Shown piece by piece: positions 1 through 8,916 of a stretch of 64,000 nucleotides of DNA. A program made the translations under genes and the position numbers. Every line of letters starts with the position of its first letter. Position 1 is the stretch's first letter. The stretch is from the NCBI GenBank assembly GCA_000242935.3, contig CP007053.1, forward strand, positions 4,945,001 through 5,009,000, written 5' to 3'. Source of the DNA: Opitutaceae bacterium TAV5. GTDB lineage: Bacteria > Verrucomicrobiota > Verrucomicrobiia > Opitutales > Opitutaceae. The notes under the pieces are model-generated. The model made no database searches, was not told where the DNA came from, and was given only the letters and a program-made list of their open reading frames with translations.

Positions 1-1565
1 GATGAAAAAGTGAGGTCCGTGCGGCGGAAATAGGGAAGAATGCGGTCCACAAGCGTGAGGGTGTTGTGACCGGCCTCGACGTTGACACCGGGCTCATAAA
101 CGACGCGGTCGCTGCGCGAGAGGCTGGCGGAGAATTCGCGCCGGGCGCGCCAGTAGGAGGGATAGTTCGTAACGTCACCGGCGAGCGTGAGGTTCACGCC
201 GGGGAGGAGCGAAGGGGCGCCGGGTGCGCCAAAACCGCTGCGGTGCGAGACGATGAGTTTGCCGCCGGCGCGGACATAAGCAGCGAGATTTTTCTGTAGT
301 TTTCCGGTTACGACAACACTGTCCGGAAGAATGACGAGGGAGAGGGCGGCCGGATCAACAGGGGAGGCATCATCGAGTATGACGGTGTCGTAGTGTGATT
401 CGTCGCACATCTGGATGGCGCCTTCAAGCGACAGGTCGGTGCAGGCGGAGTCGAGCGTCGGATCGCCGGGAGCAACGATCCCGATTTGCGGGAGGGGCGC
501 GCTGCCGGCGTAGAACGGCTCGGCGGCGGCGCATTGGGCAAAAACGGCGCCGATGAGATCGTATGCCCCGGCATCAGGCCGGCCGCGCGGAGGGAGCTGG
601 TCGCCGACGGAATTGGCTCCGCCGAGGGCCTGCGTGCGGAAACATTCGTATTCGAGGGCGGGTTGGGGTTTGATCCCCCCGAAATCCCCCCACATGCGCT
701 GGAAGCGGCCGGTCATGCCGAGCCAGGGTTTGCCCCAGTGGCCGAAGGCGCGGGCGAGGCGGGGGAAATGGTGATAACCCCAGAAGCCGGAAGGGAGGGA
801 TTCGAGTTCCCAGTGAGTTTGCAGGTCGTGCCGCGCGCGCACGCCGCAGCGGGAGTCGGCGTTGAGAACGTTGGTGGAATTGTAAAAAACGGTGGCGGCG
901 GGCAGACGGTTTTTGATGAGCGGCGTGAAGCGGCGGGCGAAGGCGACTTGCGCGGCGGTGTCGAAGCGGACGTGGGTGGCGGCGTCGCGGTCGAGCAGGT
1001 GGTGTTTTTCGCGGAAGCGGAGAGAGGCATCGCTCCAGCAGGCCCGGGGAGCCATGACGACGATGTCGAAAAAGAGGCCGTCGATGGCGTCGCCGTAGCG
1101 CTCGAAGAGTTCGCGGAGATGGGCTTCGATGTAATCCTGGTAATCGGGATGGAGAAAATTGTTGTACCACCAGCCGCCGGGCTGGGGCGGGAGCGAGGGA
1201 TCGGCATTGGCGACGCGGGCGAAGGTGCCGTCGTCGCGGAGCTGGAGCCATTCGGGATGCTTGCGGGCGACATCTTCCTCCCAGCCGACGGGCGTGTAGA
1301 CCGGGGCGCGGATGCCTTCGCGATGGAGGGCCTCGATCTGTTCGCCGAGGAGGTCGCGTCCGTCGAGCGCGGGGTGCTGCACGCCGGTTTTTGTCGGATA
1401 GTAGCACATGCCGTGGTGGCACTTGGCGAAGAGGGTCACACTGTTGACATGCGCGTCGCGAAAAGTGCGGGCGAAGGCGGCGGGATCGAATTCGGAAGCG
1501 ACGTCGGGAATGTACGGCGAGGTGTGAAAATCGAGGTGAACCTGACGTTGATGTGAATGAAACAT
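1..1565 (-). CDS. GHL6-like putative glycoside hydrolase (3' end beyond window)
   Basis: The frame stays open from an ATG at 1563-1565 to the left edge, so the C-terminus is missing; 521 codons are visible. The N-terminal ~330 residues resemble the 'hypothetical glycosyl hydrolase 6' (GHL6)/alpha-amylase-like TIM-barrel family: an opening QVHLDFHTSPYIPDV, then FAKCHHGMCYYPT, then LLGEQIEALHREGI. The later part (VILDDASPVDPAALSLVI, then VRAGGKLIVSHRSG) looks like the Rossmann-like beta-galactosidase trimerisation domain that follows such barrels. I see no signal peptide, so it probably works in the cytoplasm on imported oligosaccharides. It is the last visible gene of the minus-strand carbohydrate locus A and lies after a palindromic repeat. 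Family is fairly secure; substrate is unknown. Confidence 0.75.
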   Translation of the reverse strand, partial: MFHSHQRQVHLDFHTSPYIPDVASEFDPAAFARTFRDAHVNSVTLFAKCHHGMCYYPTKTGVQHPALDGRDLLGEQIEALHREGIRAPVYTPVGWEEDVARKHPEWLQLRDDGTFARVANADPSLPPQPGGWWYNNFLHPDYQDYIEAHLRELFERYGDAIDGLFFDIVVMAPRACWSDASLRFREKHHLLDRDAATHVRFDTAAQVAFARRFTPLIKNRLPAATVFYNSTNVLNADSRCGVRARHDLQTHWELESLPSGFWGYHHFPRLARAFGHWGKPWLGMTGRFQRMWGDFGGIKPQPALEYECFRTQALGGANSVGDQLPPRGRPDAGAYDLIGAVFAQCAAAEPFYAGSAPLPQIGIVAPGDPTLDSACTDLSLEGAIQMCDESHYDTVILDDASPVDPAALSLVILPDSVVVTGKLQKNLAAYVRAGGKLIVSHRSGFGAPGAPSLLPGVNLTLAGDVTNYPSYWRARREFSASLSRSDRVVYEPGVNVEAGHNTLTLVDRILPYFRRTDLTFS

Positions 1566-1610
1566 TGTTACAAAAATCCGGATGGGAGGGGATCCGGGAA
1601 ACACTGATTT

Positions 1611-1703
1611 TTTACACAAAGATCGCGAAGAACGCGAAGGTTTCGACGGTGTGGCGTTTCCGGTCAGGTCCGGACTTTGCGCACTTTGCGTTCTTTGTGT
1701 AAA
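1611..1703. repeat. imperfect inverted repeat, CGCGAAG family
   Basis: Arms 1611-1639 and 1675-1703 (29 nt each) are imperfect reverse complements; the outer 12 bases, TTTACACAAAGA, match exactly. The arms carry the direct submotif CGCGAAGAACGCGAAG. Related sequences lie at 19671-19752 and 21854-21983, so this is an interspersed intergenic repeat. It sits between two genes of the same strand and has no coding potential of its own. Confidence 0.6.
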
Positions 1704-1722
1704 CGTCCCGTGGATTTTTCCC

Positions 1723-4419
1723 TCATCTTAACCAGACCGGCCCGTATTTCTCCGGGTCCTTGCCTTCGTTGATGCCGCCAAAGAGCTGGAGTGCGCGACG
1801 GCCTTTCTTGCCTGAATCGGCATCCATGACCGAAAGGGCGATGCCGATGGGCGTTCCCGCCTCGGGTGCCTTGTCCAGCCCCAGGGTTTCCCAGGGGAAA
1901 CGGATCTCATAAGTCGTCACGTCACCGCTGCGCGTGATTGACTGGCTGATACGGTCATCCGAGGTGCCAACGGGCAATTCCGGCACATAGGAAATCCACC
2001 GCCAGTTGGCCGGAGTCTCGCCGGGCTTTCCGCTCCAGCCGACTCCGTATTCAAAAGCACGATGTCCCTTGAGGCCGAAGAGATCGTTGGCCTCCCAGGT
2101 TTTGGCATAATCGGGATCGAGCCCGATCTGGATGGAATCCTGCGACCAGAGGGCCTCGGGGTTGGTGGTGGCGTGGGTATTGAGGTGTTCGTCATCGCGC
2201 ACCACTACACGAAGGTAGAGGGCGTCAGGGCTCCAGGCGGATTGCAGGGAGGCAGAGCAATCTTCCGGCGCAATGGGGCCGCCAAATTGTCCCCATCTGG
2301 AAAAATCAATAGCCGGGATGTTTGCCCAATCAGGCCGGGCTCCGGCAGCGGGAAGCCGGCTGCTGGTGACCAGCGTGATATCAAGCGGGCGGACGATCTG
2401 GTCGCGCCGGTCCGCATGGCGGCTGTCGATGGCAAGGCGCCCCCGATATCGCTGGCCGGAAATCAGGCCACGCAACGGAATCGAAAGCTCACGTGTTTCC
2501 CCGGCCTGCATTGGTGGCGGATCGATGAACTGGTCGCGGGCTCCATCGAGAGCCACGGCCACACGGGTGGTGAGAGGCGTGGTCGTATGTGATATCAGAT
2601 TCGCAACGAGCCGGGGCGCCGCCTCTCCGGAGGGCCATTGCAACGAGGGAGCGTCAATGCCGAGGGGAGGAATCACACGCACGGGCTGGGCCAGCCAGCC
2701 GTCTCCATCCGGAGCCAGGACGAGGTAATCTCCGTTGGAGGCGGAGGATGGGACGACCACGTGTTGGTTGTCCTGCGTGGAAAGCGGAGAGGGAGCAATC
2801 CATGGGGCGGTTTTGGGAAGAGCAACGGGATCCCCGCCGCGCATGACGTTGAGTGTTGGCAGGGTATGGAGAGCGGGAGCTTGCCGGGTGGCAAACTCAA
2901 GGAAGACCGGACTGGGCGAAAGCGTCAGACGCGATGAATTTTCCGGAAAATCGCGGCCTGTCATGCTGGTGCGGCGAATGGTCGGGAGAGGGAAATCGAC
3001 GCTGCGATCCCCTTCCGTGTCCCAGGCGATAGCGATGGAATTGGCGTTGTCGCGCTCGAAAAGGACAAGATGCGTGGAGGGTGTAAGGCGAAGCCAATTG
3101 CCGGAACCGCGCACACCGGCGATCCAACGGGCAAGATTGGCATAGGCGGCAAAGGAGGGCTTGGGGGTTTCGTCGTCGTTGACGATGGAAAACCCGCGCT
3201 CGCCTGCATTGGGAGCCGCCTTGTACTGGAGGCAGAAGTACGTCGCGTTCTCGACCCCGCGCGCGGCCAGAAGGGTCAGGGAGCGGGTGAGGTAGCGGGC
3301 CTGGGCAAGTTCATCGACCGGTTTCTGCCAGGTCCCCTTGCCGGTGGTCCAGCCGAACTCGGTCAGGTGAAGGGGAAAGTCGGGACGGCCGACTTCGCGC
3401 AACCAATCCTGCAAGTCGATTACGCGCTGGATAAACTCACCTTCAGGCGCAGTGCCGTCCACGTAGGCGTGGATGACAAGGCCATCGAAATGATCAAGCA
3501 ATCCGAGCCGGTTGGCCGTATCGAGGTCGAGGCGGGCGGGGTCCTTGATGCGAATGGTGGAAAAACCGGGACCCATGACCCTGGTATCCGGGCTGGCCGC
3601 CTTGATGCCGTCGGCAATGGACGCGAGAGCATGGACGAGATCCTCGCTGGACCCCTTCCACTGCCATTCGGGTTCGTTGTAGATCTCGAAATAACGGGGA
3701 AAGTTGGGCCCTTGCTGTCCGGCCCAGGCCGCCACCAGCTCCGTGAGTTTTCCGTAGCTGGTGGGGCGGGCAAACGTGGAGCCGAACTTCTTCTTTTTTT
3801 CGGGCGGAGTTTCCAGTATCCACTCGGGAAGACCGAAAGAGATGACGCCCACCTGCTCGAAGGGGGTTTGCTGAAAGAGCTTCCGGACCGGGGTAACGGG
3901 GGACGGGTCGAGAATGTCGGATTTAAGGTCGAAAATGGATACCATGCGCCGGTTCCAGCGGGCGCCGGCGGCAAGCACGAGATCGGGATCGCCCTGCACC
4001 GTCCAGAGGCCAAGGCGCGACTGGTGGCGGACGGCATCGTCGAGCAGCGGACCGACGACGGCAGCGGTTGTTTTGTGCGTCTCCGTTTTGCCATCGGCGC
4101 GTGTGAATTTGGCCTCGATGGCATAATACCCGGGAGCCAGAGGGATTTCGATGGCGGAGTCTGCTCCTGCTGACGGCAGGGAAATCGTATCCAGTATTTT
4201 GTTATTCTCGTCGCGAAGGGTGATCGCGCCGTCCTTGACAGGATTGGCCGGGTCAGCAGGAGGAGTGAATGTCACCACGCCGGAGGACGCTGTCATGATG
4301 TTGCCCTTGGCTGCGGAAGTGAAGACGGGAGCGGCAGGACTTGTCGCATGCAAGGACGCGAAGGCGCAGAGGAAAGCCAGTGAGCGAATGGCAGCGGAAA
4401 CGGTGCGGTGGTGTGACAT
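1723..4419 (-). CDS. Secreted clan-A (GH39-like) glycoside hydrolase with C-terminal CBM9-like domain
   Basis: 898 residues with a signal peptide (hydrophobic stretch 11-25, cut probably before APVFTSA). After a small N-terminal beta domain, a TIM-barrel shows the clan-A catalytic pair: acid/base Glu249 in EIYNEPEW and nucleophile Glu354 in HLTEFGWTT. The last ~200 residues (AIDFSRWGQFGG, SPDALYLRVVVRDDEH, LWSQDSIQIGLDPDYA) look like the CBM9-like domain of periplasmic and extracellular carbohydrate enzymes. It should hydrolyse a plant or host polysaccharide outside the cytoplasm; the substrate cannot be read from sequence. It is fourth in a minus-strand series after the divergent LacI gene. 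A related shorter enzyme is encoded at 25127-26734. Confidence 0.75.
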   Translation of the reverse strand: MSHHRTVSAAIRSLAFLCAFASLHATSPAAPVFTSAAKGNIMTASSGVVTFTPPADPANPVKDGAITLRDENNKILDTISLPSAGADSAIEIPLAPGYYAIEAKFTRADGKTETHKTTAAVVGPLLDDAVRHQSRLGLWTVQGDPDLVLAAGARWNRRMVSIFDLKSDILDPSPVTPVRKLFQQTPFEQVGVISFGLPEWILETPPEKKKKFGSTFARPTSYGKLTELVAAWAGQQGPNFPRYFEIYNEPEWQWKGSSEDLVHALASIADGIKAASPDTRVMGPGFSTIRIKDPARLDLDTANRLGLLDHFDGLVIHAYVDGTAPEGEFIQRVIDLQDWLREVGRPDFPLHLTEFGWTTGKGTWQKPVDELAQARYLTRSLTLLAARGVENATYFCLQYKAAPNAGERGFSIVNDDETPKPSFAAYANLARWIAGVRGSGNWLRLTPSTHLVLFERDNANSIAIAWDTEGDRSVDFPLPTIRRTSMTGRDFPENSSRLTLSPSPVFLEFATRQAPALHTLPTLNVMRGGDPVALPKTAPWIAPSPLSTQDNQHVVVPSSASNGDYLVLAPDGDGWLAQPVRVIPPLGIDAPSLQWPSGEAAPRLVANLISHTTTPLTTRVAVALDGARDQFIDPPPMQAGETRELSIPLRGLISGQRYRGRLAIDSRHADRRDQIVRPLDITLVTSSRLPAAGARPDWANIPAIDFSRWGQFGGPIAPEDCSASLQSAWSPDALYLRVVVRDDEHLNTHATTNPEALWSQDSIQIGLDPDYAKTWEANDLFGLKGHRAFEYGVGWSGKPGETPANWRWISYVPELPVGTSDDRISQSITRSGDVTTYEIRFPWETLGLDKAPEAGTPIGIALSVMDADSGKKGRRALQLFGGINEGKDPEKYGPVWLR

Positions 4420-4454
4420 GAGGGATGAAAACAGGATGTTTGCCGTGGATACAC

Positions 4455-4490
4455 GGGAGCCGGGCGAAACACGCTTCGCCCCCGGCTCCC
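4455..4490. other. strong intergenic hairpin
   Basis: GGGAGCCGGG (4455-4464) faces CCCGGCTCCC (4481-4490), and CGAA/TTCG extend the stem around a short loop. The run of T lies on the plus-strand side only, whereas both flanking genes are on the minus strand. It is therefore not a canonical terminator for them; it could slow transcription or stabilise RNA between the two genes. Confidence 0.5.
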
Positions 4491-4522
4491 GGTTTTTCAG
4501 CTTTCAGCTTTTCAGCTTTTTT

Positions 4523-5161
4523 TTATTGGGCGGGCTGGAGTTCGATGGAAATGTCGTCGACCCAGACAGTGGCGGGCGTCTGCTCCCGGTCCAGCACGAT
4601 CATGAGGCTGAAATTGCGCGTGCGGGGATTCAGCGTGCCCTGGGCCGTGATCTCCTGCCAGGTGTCGCTCGACTTGATGGTGGCGAGCTTCTGTTTGTGG
4701 GCAAGGAAGCCGATGGGCTTGTTGCTGGCGTCACGCTCGAGAATGCGGACAGCGGCGCCTGATTCGAGCAGGCCTTTGGCGCGCGCATAGAGATGGACGA
4801 TGACCTTGCCCGGCGAGGCGGCGGCATCCGCCTCGGGAAGCGGGATAGAGGGCGTGTGAACGATCTTCTCGCCGTTCGTTGTCTCCAGAATCTGGATGCG
4901 CAGGGCATCGGTGCCCGAGTGCGGGTCGGTGGCGTCGAGTTTGACGGTAAAAGGCGTCTTCCAGCCAGTGGCCGGCTTGTAGGTGCTGCCGTGCCCGGCT
5001 CCCCAGCCGGGAATGTGGGCGGGGATGTTTTCAAAAGTGTATTTGACGAGAAGCTGGGGCTCGGGCGCGGCAGCGGCGGTGGCCGCAGCCTGGGCGGATG
5101 CCTGATGGCTCGCGCAGGCGAGGAGAAGGGAGAAGGCGAACGGGCGGAGGATGCGTGTCAT
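4523..5161 (-). CDS. Small secreted carbohydrate-binding-like protein
   Basis: 212 residues from the ATG at 5159-5161 (MTRILRPFAFSLLLACA), chosen because it begins a clean signal peptide ending near ASAQA; a longer start at 5221 would overlap the pseudopilin gene. The mature part is a single beta-rich domain with features of CBM4/9-like or galactose-binding folds: YTFENIPAHIPGW near the start, HSGTDALRIQ, DTWQEITAQG, and VWVDDISIEL at the end. It has no catalytic motif. Placed between the pseudopilin and the glycoside hydrolase of locus A, it is probably a secreted sugar-binding partner. Function is inferred from fold-like motifs only. Confidence 0.6.
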   Translation of the reverse strand: MTRILRPFAFSLLLACASHQASAQAAATAAAAPEPQLLVKYTFENIPAHIPGWGAGHGSTYKPATGWKTPFTVKLDATDPHSGTDALRIQILETTNGEKIVHTPSIPLPEADAAASPGKVIVHLYARAKGLLESGAAVRILERDASNKPIGFLAHKQKLATIKSSDTWQEITAQGTLNPRTRNFSLMIVLDREQTPATVWVDDISIELQPAQ

Positions 5162-5189
5162 GATAAAATAGATACCGAATAGCCAGGAC

Positions 5190-5894
5190 TTACTGGGTGA
5201 TGCCAGTTTTCCATGGATCATTGTTGGGATTGGTGGCGGTGAGGTCTTTCACCGTTCCAAGCGCCACATGGCCGTCGGCGTAGGCGACGTAGCCCTTGCC
5301 GCTGTGACGCGGATCGAAGGTGGTGGTGGCGCCAACGGCGGCAAGGTACGCGCCGGTCCTGCCGCCGCCTTCCGGCGCGGCATCGGTGACGTTGGAGGCG
5401 TTTTGCGACCATCCGCTCACCCATTTGGTTTCGGCGAAGAGGATGGTGCGCGACGAGAGGACACTGGAAAATTTATAATATCCATGTTCGTAATAGACCG
5501 TGTTATTTGCGGCCGAGGCGAGATGGCTGTTGAGGCCGTAATGGGGGGGGTAGGTGATGCCGTCGTTGACCGCCCCGCAGGTGCCCACCTTGTCATTGTA
5601 GCCGACGCTGCGCAGGTTGGTCGCCCCCGGCCATGTGTTGTGGATTTTTTTCCATGCCCACAATGCTTGCGGCACCCAGTCGCCGTTGTCCTGCGCCCAG
5701 ACGGCGGCGAGTGTCGCGAGTTGCCGGATGTTGGAGCCGCAGCGGGCCTGATGGGCCTGCGCGCGGACTTTGCTGACGGCGGCCAGCGTAATGGCAGCCA
5801 GAATACCGATAATGGCGATGACGGTCAGAAGTTCGACGAGGGTGAAGGCAGCGGGCGGGCGACGATGGGTCCGGGGGAGTGTGAAGGCAGGCAT
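5190..5894 (-). CDS. Pseudopilin, prepilin N-terminal methylation and H-X9-DG type
   Basis: 234 residues. A basic leader of ~16 residues is followed by FTLVELLTVIAIIGILAAI, the prepilin peptidase/methylation motif with Glu at +5 and its hydrophobic helix. The C-terminal part contains DPRHSGKGYVAYADGHVAL, the His-X9-Asp-Gly motif of the large DUF1559-like pseudopilin group of Planctomycetota and Verrucomicrobiota. Such proteins are thought to act at the cell surface with type II secretion-like machinery; the individual role is unknown. It sits in the middle of locus A, and locus B holds an equivalent gene (26769-27560), so the association with carbohydrate genes is repeated. Confidence 0.85.
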   Translation of the reverse strand: MPAFTLPRTHRRPPAAFTLVELLTVIAIIGILAAITLAAVSKVRAQAHQARCGSNIRQLATLAAVWAQDNGDWVPQALWAWKKIHNTWPGATNLRSVGYNDKVGTCGAVNDGITYPPHYGLNSHLASAANNTVYYEHGYYKFSSVLSSRTILFAETKWVSGWSQNASNVTDAAPEGGGRTGAYLAAVGATTTFDPRHSGKGYVAYADGHVALGTVKDLTATNPNNDPWKTGITQ

Positions 5895-6015
5895 GGCGAC
5901 GGGTGATGTTGGGGGAGGCGGGGGAAGGGGGGAGCGGCAGGAAGCGGAAAGGCGGCGACTGGCCTGGAGTCATATCGCCGCCGGGGAGGAAAGCCGGCGG
6001 GGGCGTCCGGGCGAG

Positions 6016-6849
6016 TTACATCCGGGAAGAATGCCGGCGGAGGAGGCAGGCGGAGACAAGGACAAACAACGCGGCCAGCATGGCCCAGGTGGAGGGCTCG
6101 GGGACGGCGGAGGCGAAGGTGGCGTTGATGTCGGAGAAGCTCGCTTGGGCGGCGTTGAGGCCGCCGCCACTCATGAGGCCCACGCGGTCGAAGGACCAGG
6201 TGAGCGGCGTGGCGTCATTATAGGTGCCACCGATGGAGTAGGTGGTCGAGCCGGTGCCGGTGATCGACCATGTTACGCGGAGCCCGGTGTCGGTTCGCTC
6301 GAGGGAGAGGGAAAAGGCGTAGGTGCCCGTGCCGAAGGTCGTTGCCGGGTTTCCTGCAAAAGCCTGGAGTTCGGAAGCCGAAACGTCCGCGTTGTTGAAG
6401 TAGGCGGTGGTGTTGCCGTCCTTGCGTTCCCAGAGGCGACCGTTGGGATTGCCGCCGGTGCCACTGTTGGTGGCGAAGTAGCCGAGCCAGCCGGTGTTGT
6501 TGTTGCTGCCGTGGGTGTCGAAGAGCCCGAAGCGGAATTGATCGGAGCCCGCGTTGCCATCGATCGTGAAGCTGACGGAGCCCGAAAAAGAGAGCGAGTC
6601 GCCGACCGCGGCGAGCGTCCAGGTTTCGGGCAGGGCCGCGTAGATTTGATAGCCGTTCCCGGAACTGGCGGTGCCGTCGCCGAAGACCGGACTGGCGGTG
6701 TCCAGACCGGTGATGGCCGAGCCGCCGGTGGTCTTCGTCCATGAGGAGACAGGCGCAGCGTGCGCGGCGGAGAAGTGGAGGAGGGTCAGGAAAGCGGCTC
6801 CGGTGAAGAAGCGCGCGCAGTTCATGCAGGATGTGATTCGGGTGTTCAT
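6016..6849 (-). CDS. PEP-CTERM sorting-domain surface protein
   Basis: 277 residues from ATG 6847-6849; an upstream start at 6906 would add residues before an otherwise ordinary signal peptide. An N-terminal signal ends near AAHAAPV. The body is a beta-sandwich with legume-lectin or glucanase-like flavour (GSVSFTIDGNAG, DQFRFGLFDTHG, WSFDRVGLMSGG). The C-terminus is a complete PEP-CTERM signal: VPEPSTWAM, a hydrophobic helix, then LRRHSSRM. PEP-CTERM proteins are processed by exosortase and usually released or anchored with exopolysaccharide. It is the first gene of locus A and is divergent from the LacI-type gene at 7024. Confidence 0.8.
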   Translation of the reverse strand: MNTRITSCMNCARFFTGAAFLTLLHFSAAHAAPVSSWTKTTGGSAITGLDTASPVFGDGTASSGNGYQIYAALPETWTLAAVGDSLSFSGSVSFTIDGNAGSDQFRFGLFDTHGSNNNTGWLGYFATNSGTGGNPNGRLWERKDGNTTAYFNNADVSASELQAFAGNPATTFGTGTYAFSLSLERTDTGLRVTWSITGTGSTTYSIGGTYNDATPLTWSFDRVGLMSGGGLNAAQASFSDINATFASAVPEPSTWAMLAALFVLVSACLLRRHSSRM

Positions 6850-7023
6850 AGGGTGGAACGGGTAAGGAAACTGAAACAAGGAAAGTATTTTCTCTCGATT
6901 AGACAAGTACTTTCTCTGTCGGAGCTATTATTTCATAATATCCTTTAAATAAACCTGTTGTTTTATGGATATGCAAAGAAAGGCTTTTCCTGATACCCTT
7001 TTTCACTTTGATGGAATCCCGCT
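6850..7023. promoter_or_regulatory. divergent promoter region of locus A with direct repeats
   Basis: This 174-bp AT-richer gap separates the LacI gene from the minus-strand locus. It contains two direct repeats, AGTATTTTCTCTC at 6884-6896 and AGTACTTTCTCTG at 6906-6918, spaced 22 bp (about two helical turns). Such spacing on one face of the helix would suit a dimeric regulator; the neighbouring LacI protein is the obvious candidate. No -35/-10 pair can be assigned securely. Confidence 0.4.
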
Positions 7024-8091
7024 ATGTCTTCTCTCGCTGAAATCTCCCGTATCTGTGGTGTCTCGCTCGGCGCCACGTCGAAGGCCCTGAGCGGCAAGCC
7101 GGGTGTTTCCGAGGCGACGCGGCAACGCATCCTGAGCGTGGCGACCCAGCGCAATTACCGACCGAACCGCCTGGTGCATGCGATCCAGAGCGGGCGCAGC
7201 ATGACGGTGGGGCTGACGTGCAACGACTTTCACAGCGATTTTTCCGGGCGGATCATCGAGGGGATGCTGGCGGTGCTGTATGGCGCGGAGTATGACGCCA
7301 TCGTCATCAACTGGGACCTGTGCGTCCACGAAGGCGAGCAGGTGCTGCGGACGTTTGCGGAGCGGCGGGTGGACGGCTTGCTGATGTTTCCTCCGGCAGA
7401 CCAGCCGTCGCAGGCGTATTTGCAGGAACTGAAAAATTTCGGACGCCCCATTGTGGTCGTGGATCAGACGTTTGCCGGATGTGAGGACTACGATTTTGTC
7501 GGAAGCCAGGATTTTGAGGGCGGGGTGCTGGCCACGGAGCATCTGCTGGCGCTCGGGCACCGGAAGATCGCCAATATCTGTCATCGCAAGACGAGTACGG
7601 GACGGGCGCGCCTGGAGGGATTTCGCAGTGCCATGGCCGGCAACCGCGTGTCTGTAAATGAAAACTGGATACGGGAAGTCGCTCGTTACGGCTCGGACGA
7701 GGCGTATCGGTATGCGCGCGAATTGCTGTCGGGTGACAGGGCGGAGCGTCCGACGGCGATCATGGGGTTTACGGACTGGGAGGCGCTGGACGCGATGGCG
7801 GCGGCGCATGACGCGGGTCTGCGCGTGCCGGAGGATGTCTCGGTCGTGGGATTTGCGGACCTGCGAGTGTCGGCGAGCGTGCGGCCGCGGCTGACAACGG
7901 TGGCGCAGGACCCCGTGGAAATCGGCCGGCGGGCGGCGGCGCGTCTGGTGGAGCGGTTGGGAGCGGCCAGGAGCGCGAAGGGAGCGGCGAAGGATAAACC
8001 GTCGGCGGGGCCCTTGCGTGTCGATCGGGTGCCGGTGCGGATGGAGGTCCGCGAATCGACGGAAGCGCCGGCGGAGGCCGGCGGCCGATAG
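7024..8091 (+). CDS. LacI-family transcriptional regulator (locus A)
   Basis: 355 residues. The N-terminus is a LacI helix-turn-helix (LAEISRICGVSLGATSKALSG) followed by the hinge region RNYRPNRLVHAIQSG. The remainder is a periplasmic-binding-protein-like sensor domain, with VGLTCNDFHSDFSGRIIEGM at its start and VPEDVSVVGFADLRVSASVRPRLTT (a typical late LacI signature, given here in two joined parts) near its end. The usual TVSRALN recognition helix reads ATSKALS here, still a common variant. It is divergent from locus A and probably controls it in response to a sugar; the ligand is unknown. Its stop lies only 5 bp from the convergent ABC ATPase gene. Confidence 0.85.
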   Translation: MSSLAEISRICGVSLGATSKALSGKPGVSEATRQRILSVATQRNYRPNRLVHAIQSGRSMTVGLTCNDFHSDFSGRIIEGMLAVLYGAEYDAIVINWDLCVHEGEQVLRTFAERRVDGLLMFPPADQPSQAYLQELKNFGRPIVVVDQTFAGCEDYDFVGSQDFEGGVLATEHLLALGHRKIANICHRKTSTGRARLEGFRSAMAGNRVSVNENWIREVARYGSDEAYRYARELLSGDRAERPTAIMGFTDWEALDAMAAAHDAGLRVPEDVSVVGFADLRVSASVRPRLTTVAQDPVEIGRRAAARLVERLGAARSAKGAAKDKPSAGPLRVDRVPVRMEVRESTEAPAEAGGR

Positions 8092-8096
8092 GGGCT

Positions 8097-8885
8097 TCAG
8101 GCCGGGCGGGTGGCTGGCGATCCGGACGGGTGCGGGAGGATGGGGCAGTTGGCGGCGCAGGTCGGGGAATCCGAGATGACCTTGCCGTGATGGAGGCGGA
8201 CGACCCGGTCGACGTGGCAGATGAGATCGGGATTGTGCGTCACCATGATGATCGTGCGGCCTTGTTGGTGCAGGTCGCGGAGGAGGCCGAGGACGATGCG
8301 CTCGTTTTCCTCGTCGAGGTTTCCGGTCGGCTCGTCGGCGAAGATGAAATGCGGTTCGTTGACGAGGGCGCGGGCGATGCAGACGCGTTGCTGCTCGCCA
8401 CCGGAAAGCTGGTGCGGCAGGTGCGTGACGCGGTGGCCGAGCCCGACCTTGTCGAGCACGGCGCGCGCGGCGGCTTCGTCCACCATGCTGTGATAGTGCT
8501 GCGCCAGCATCAGGTTCTCCAGCGCGCTGAGGTAGGGGATGAGGTGGAATTGCTGGAAAATGAGCCCGATCTTCTCGGCGCGGAACACGCGGCGGCCCTC
8601 GTCATCGAGCGCGGCGGCGTCGACGCCGTCGAGGAGGATTTTCCCCTCGGTGGCGGTGTCGAGGCAGGTGAGGATGTTCATCAGCGTCGTCTTGCCGGAG
8701 CCGGAGGCGCCCATGAAGGCGATGAACTCGCCTTGGCGGATGGTGAGGCTGACGTTGTCGAGCGCGGTGACGTGACCGAATCGTTTGGTGAGACCGCGGG
8801 TTTCGATGACAACGGGGCCGGCCTCCGCTCGGGACGGAGGGAGGGATTTCAGATCCGGGATTTCAGATTTCAAAATGGCGGTCAT
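8097..8885 (-). CDS. ABC transporter ATP-binding protein of the FTR1/P19 iron cluster
   Basis: 262 residues from ATG 8883-8885. Walker A GASGSGKTT at residues 59-67, Q-loop FQQFHL near 110, signature LSGGEQQR at about 160, Walker B FIFADEPTG near 180, and the His switch in IMVTHNPD. It belongs to the LolD/MacB-type group that pairs with FtsX-like permeases, here the two genes directly upstream. The same gene set (FTR1, P19, DUF2318 protein, two FtsX permeases, ATPase) forms the P19 iron-uptake locus of Campylobacter jejuni and the fetMP region of some Enterobacteriaceae. The C-terminal tail has two extra cysteines (TCAANCP). Last gene of the operon; the thioredoxin-like genes found next in Campylobacter are absent. 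Confidence 0.85.
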   Translation of the reverse strand: MTAILKSEIPDLKSLPPSRAEAGPVVIETRGLTKRFGHVTALDNVSLTIRQGEFIAFMGASGSGKTTLMNILTCLDTATEGKILLDGVDAAALDDEGRRVFRAEKIGLIFQQFHLIPYLSALENLMLAQHYHSMVDEAAARAVLDKVGLGHRVTHLPHQLSGGEQQRVCIARALVNEPHFIFADEPTGNLDEENERIVLGLLRDLHQQGRTIIMVTHNPDLICHVDRVVRLHHGKVISDSPTCAANCPILPHPSGSPATRPA

Positions 8886-8916
8886 GGATGCGGAAAGGAA
8901 TCTGGATGGGCTCTGT

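Noticed and set aside
4455-4500. Hairpin plus T-run as a terminator
   Set aside because: The T-run is on the plus strand, but both flanking genes are transcribed from the minus strand.
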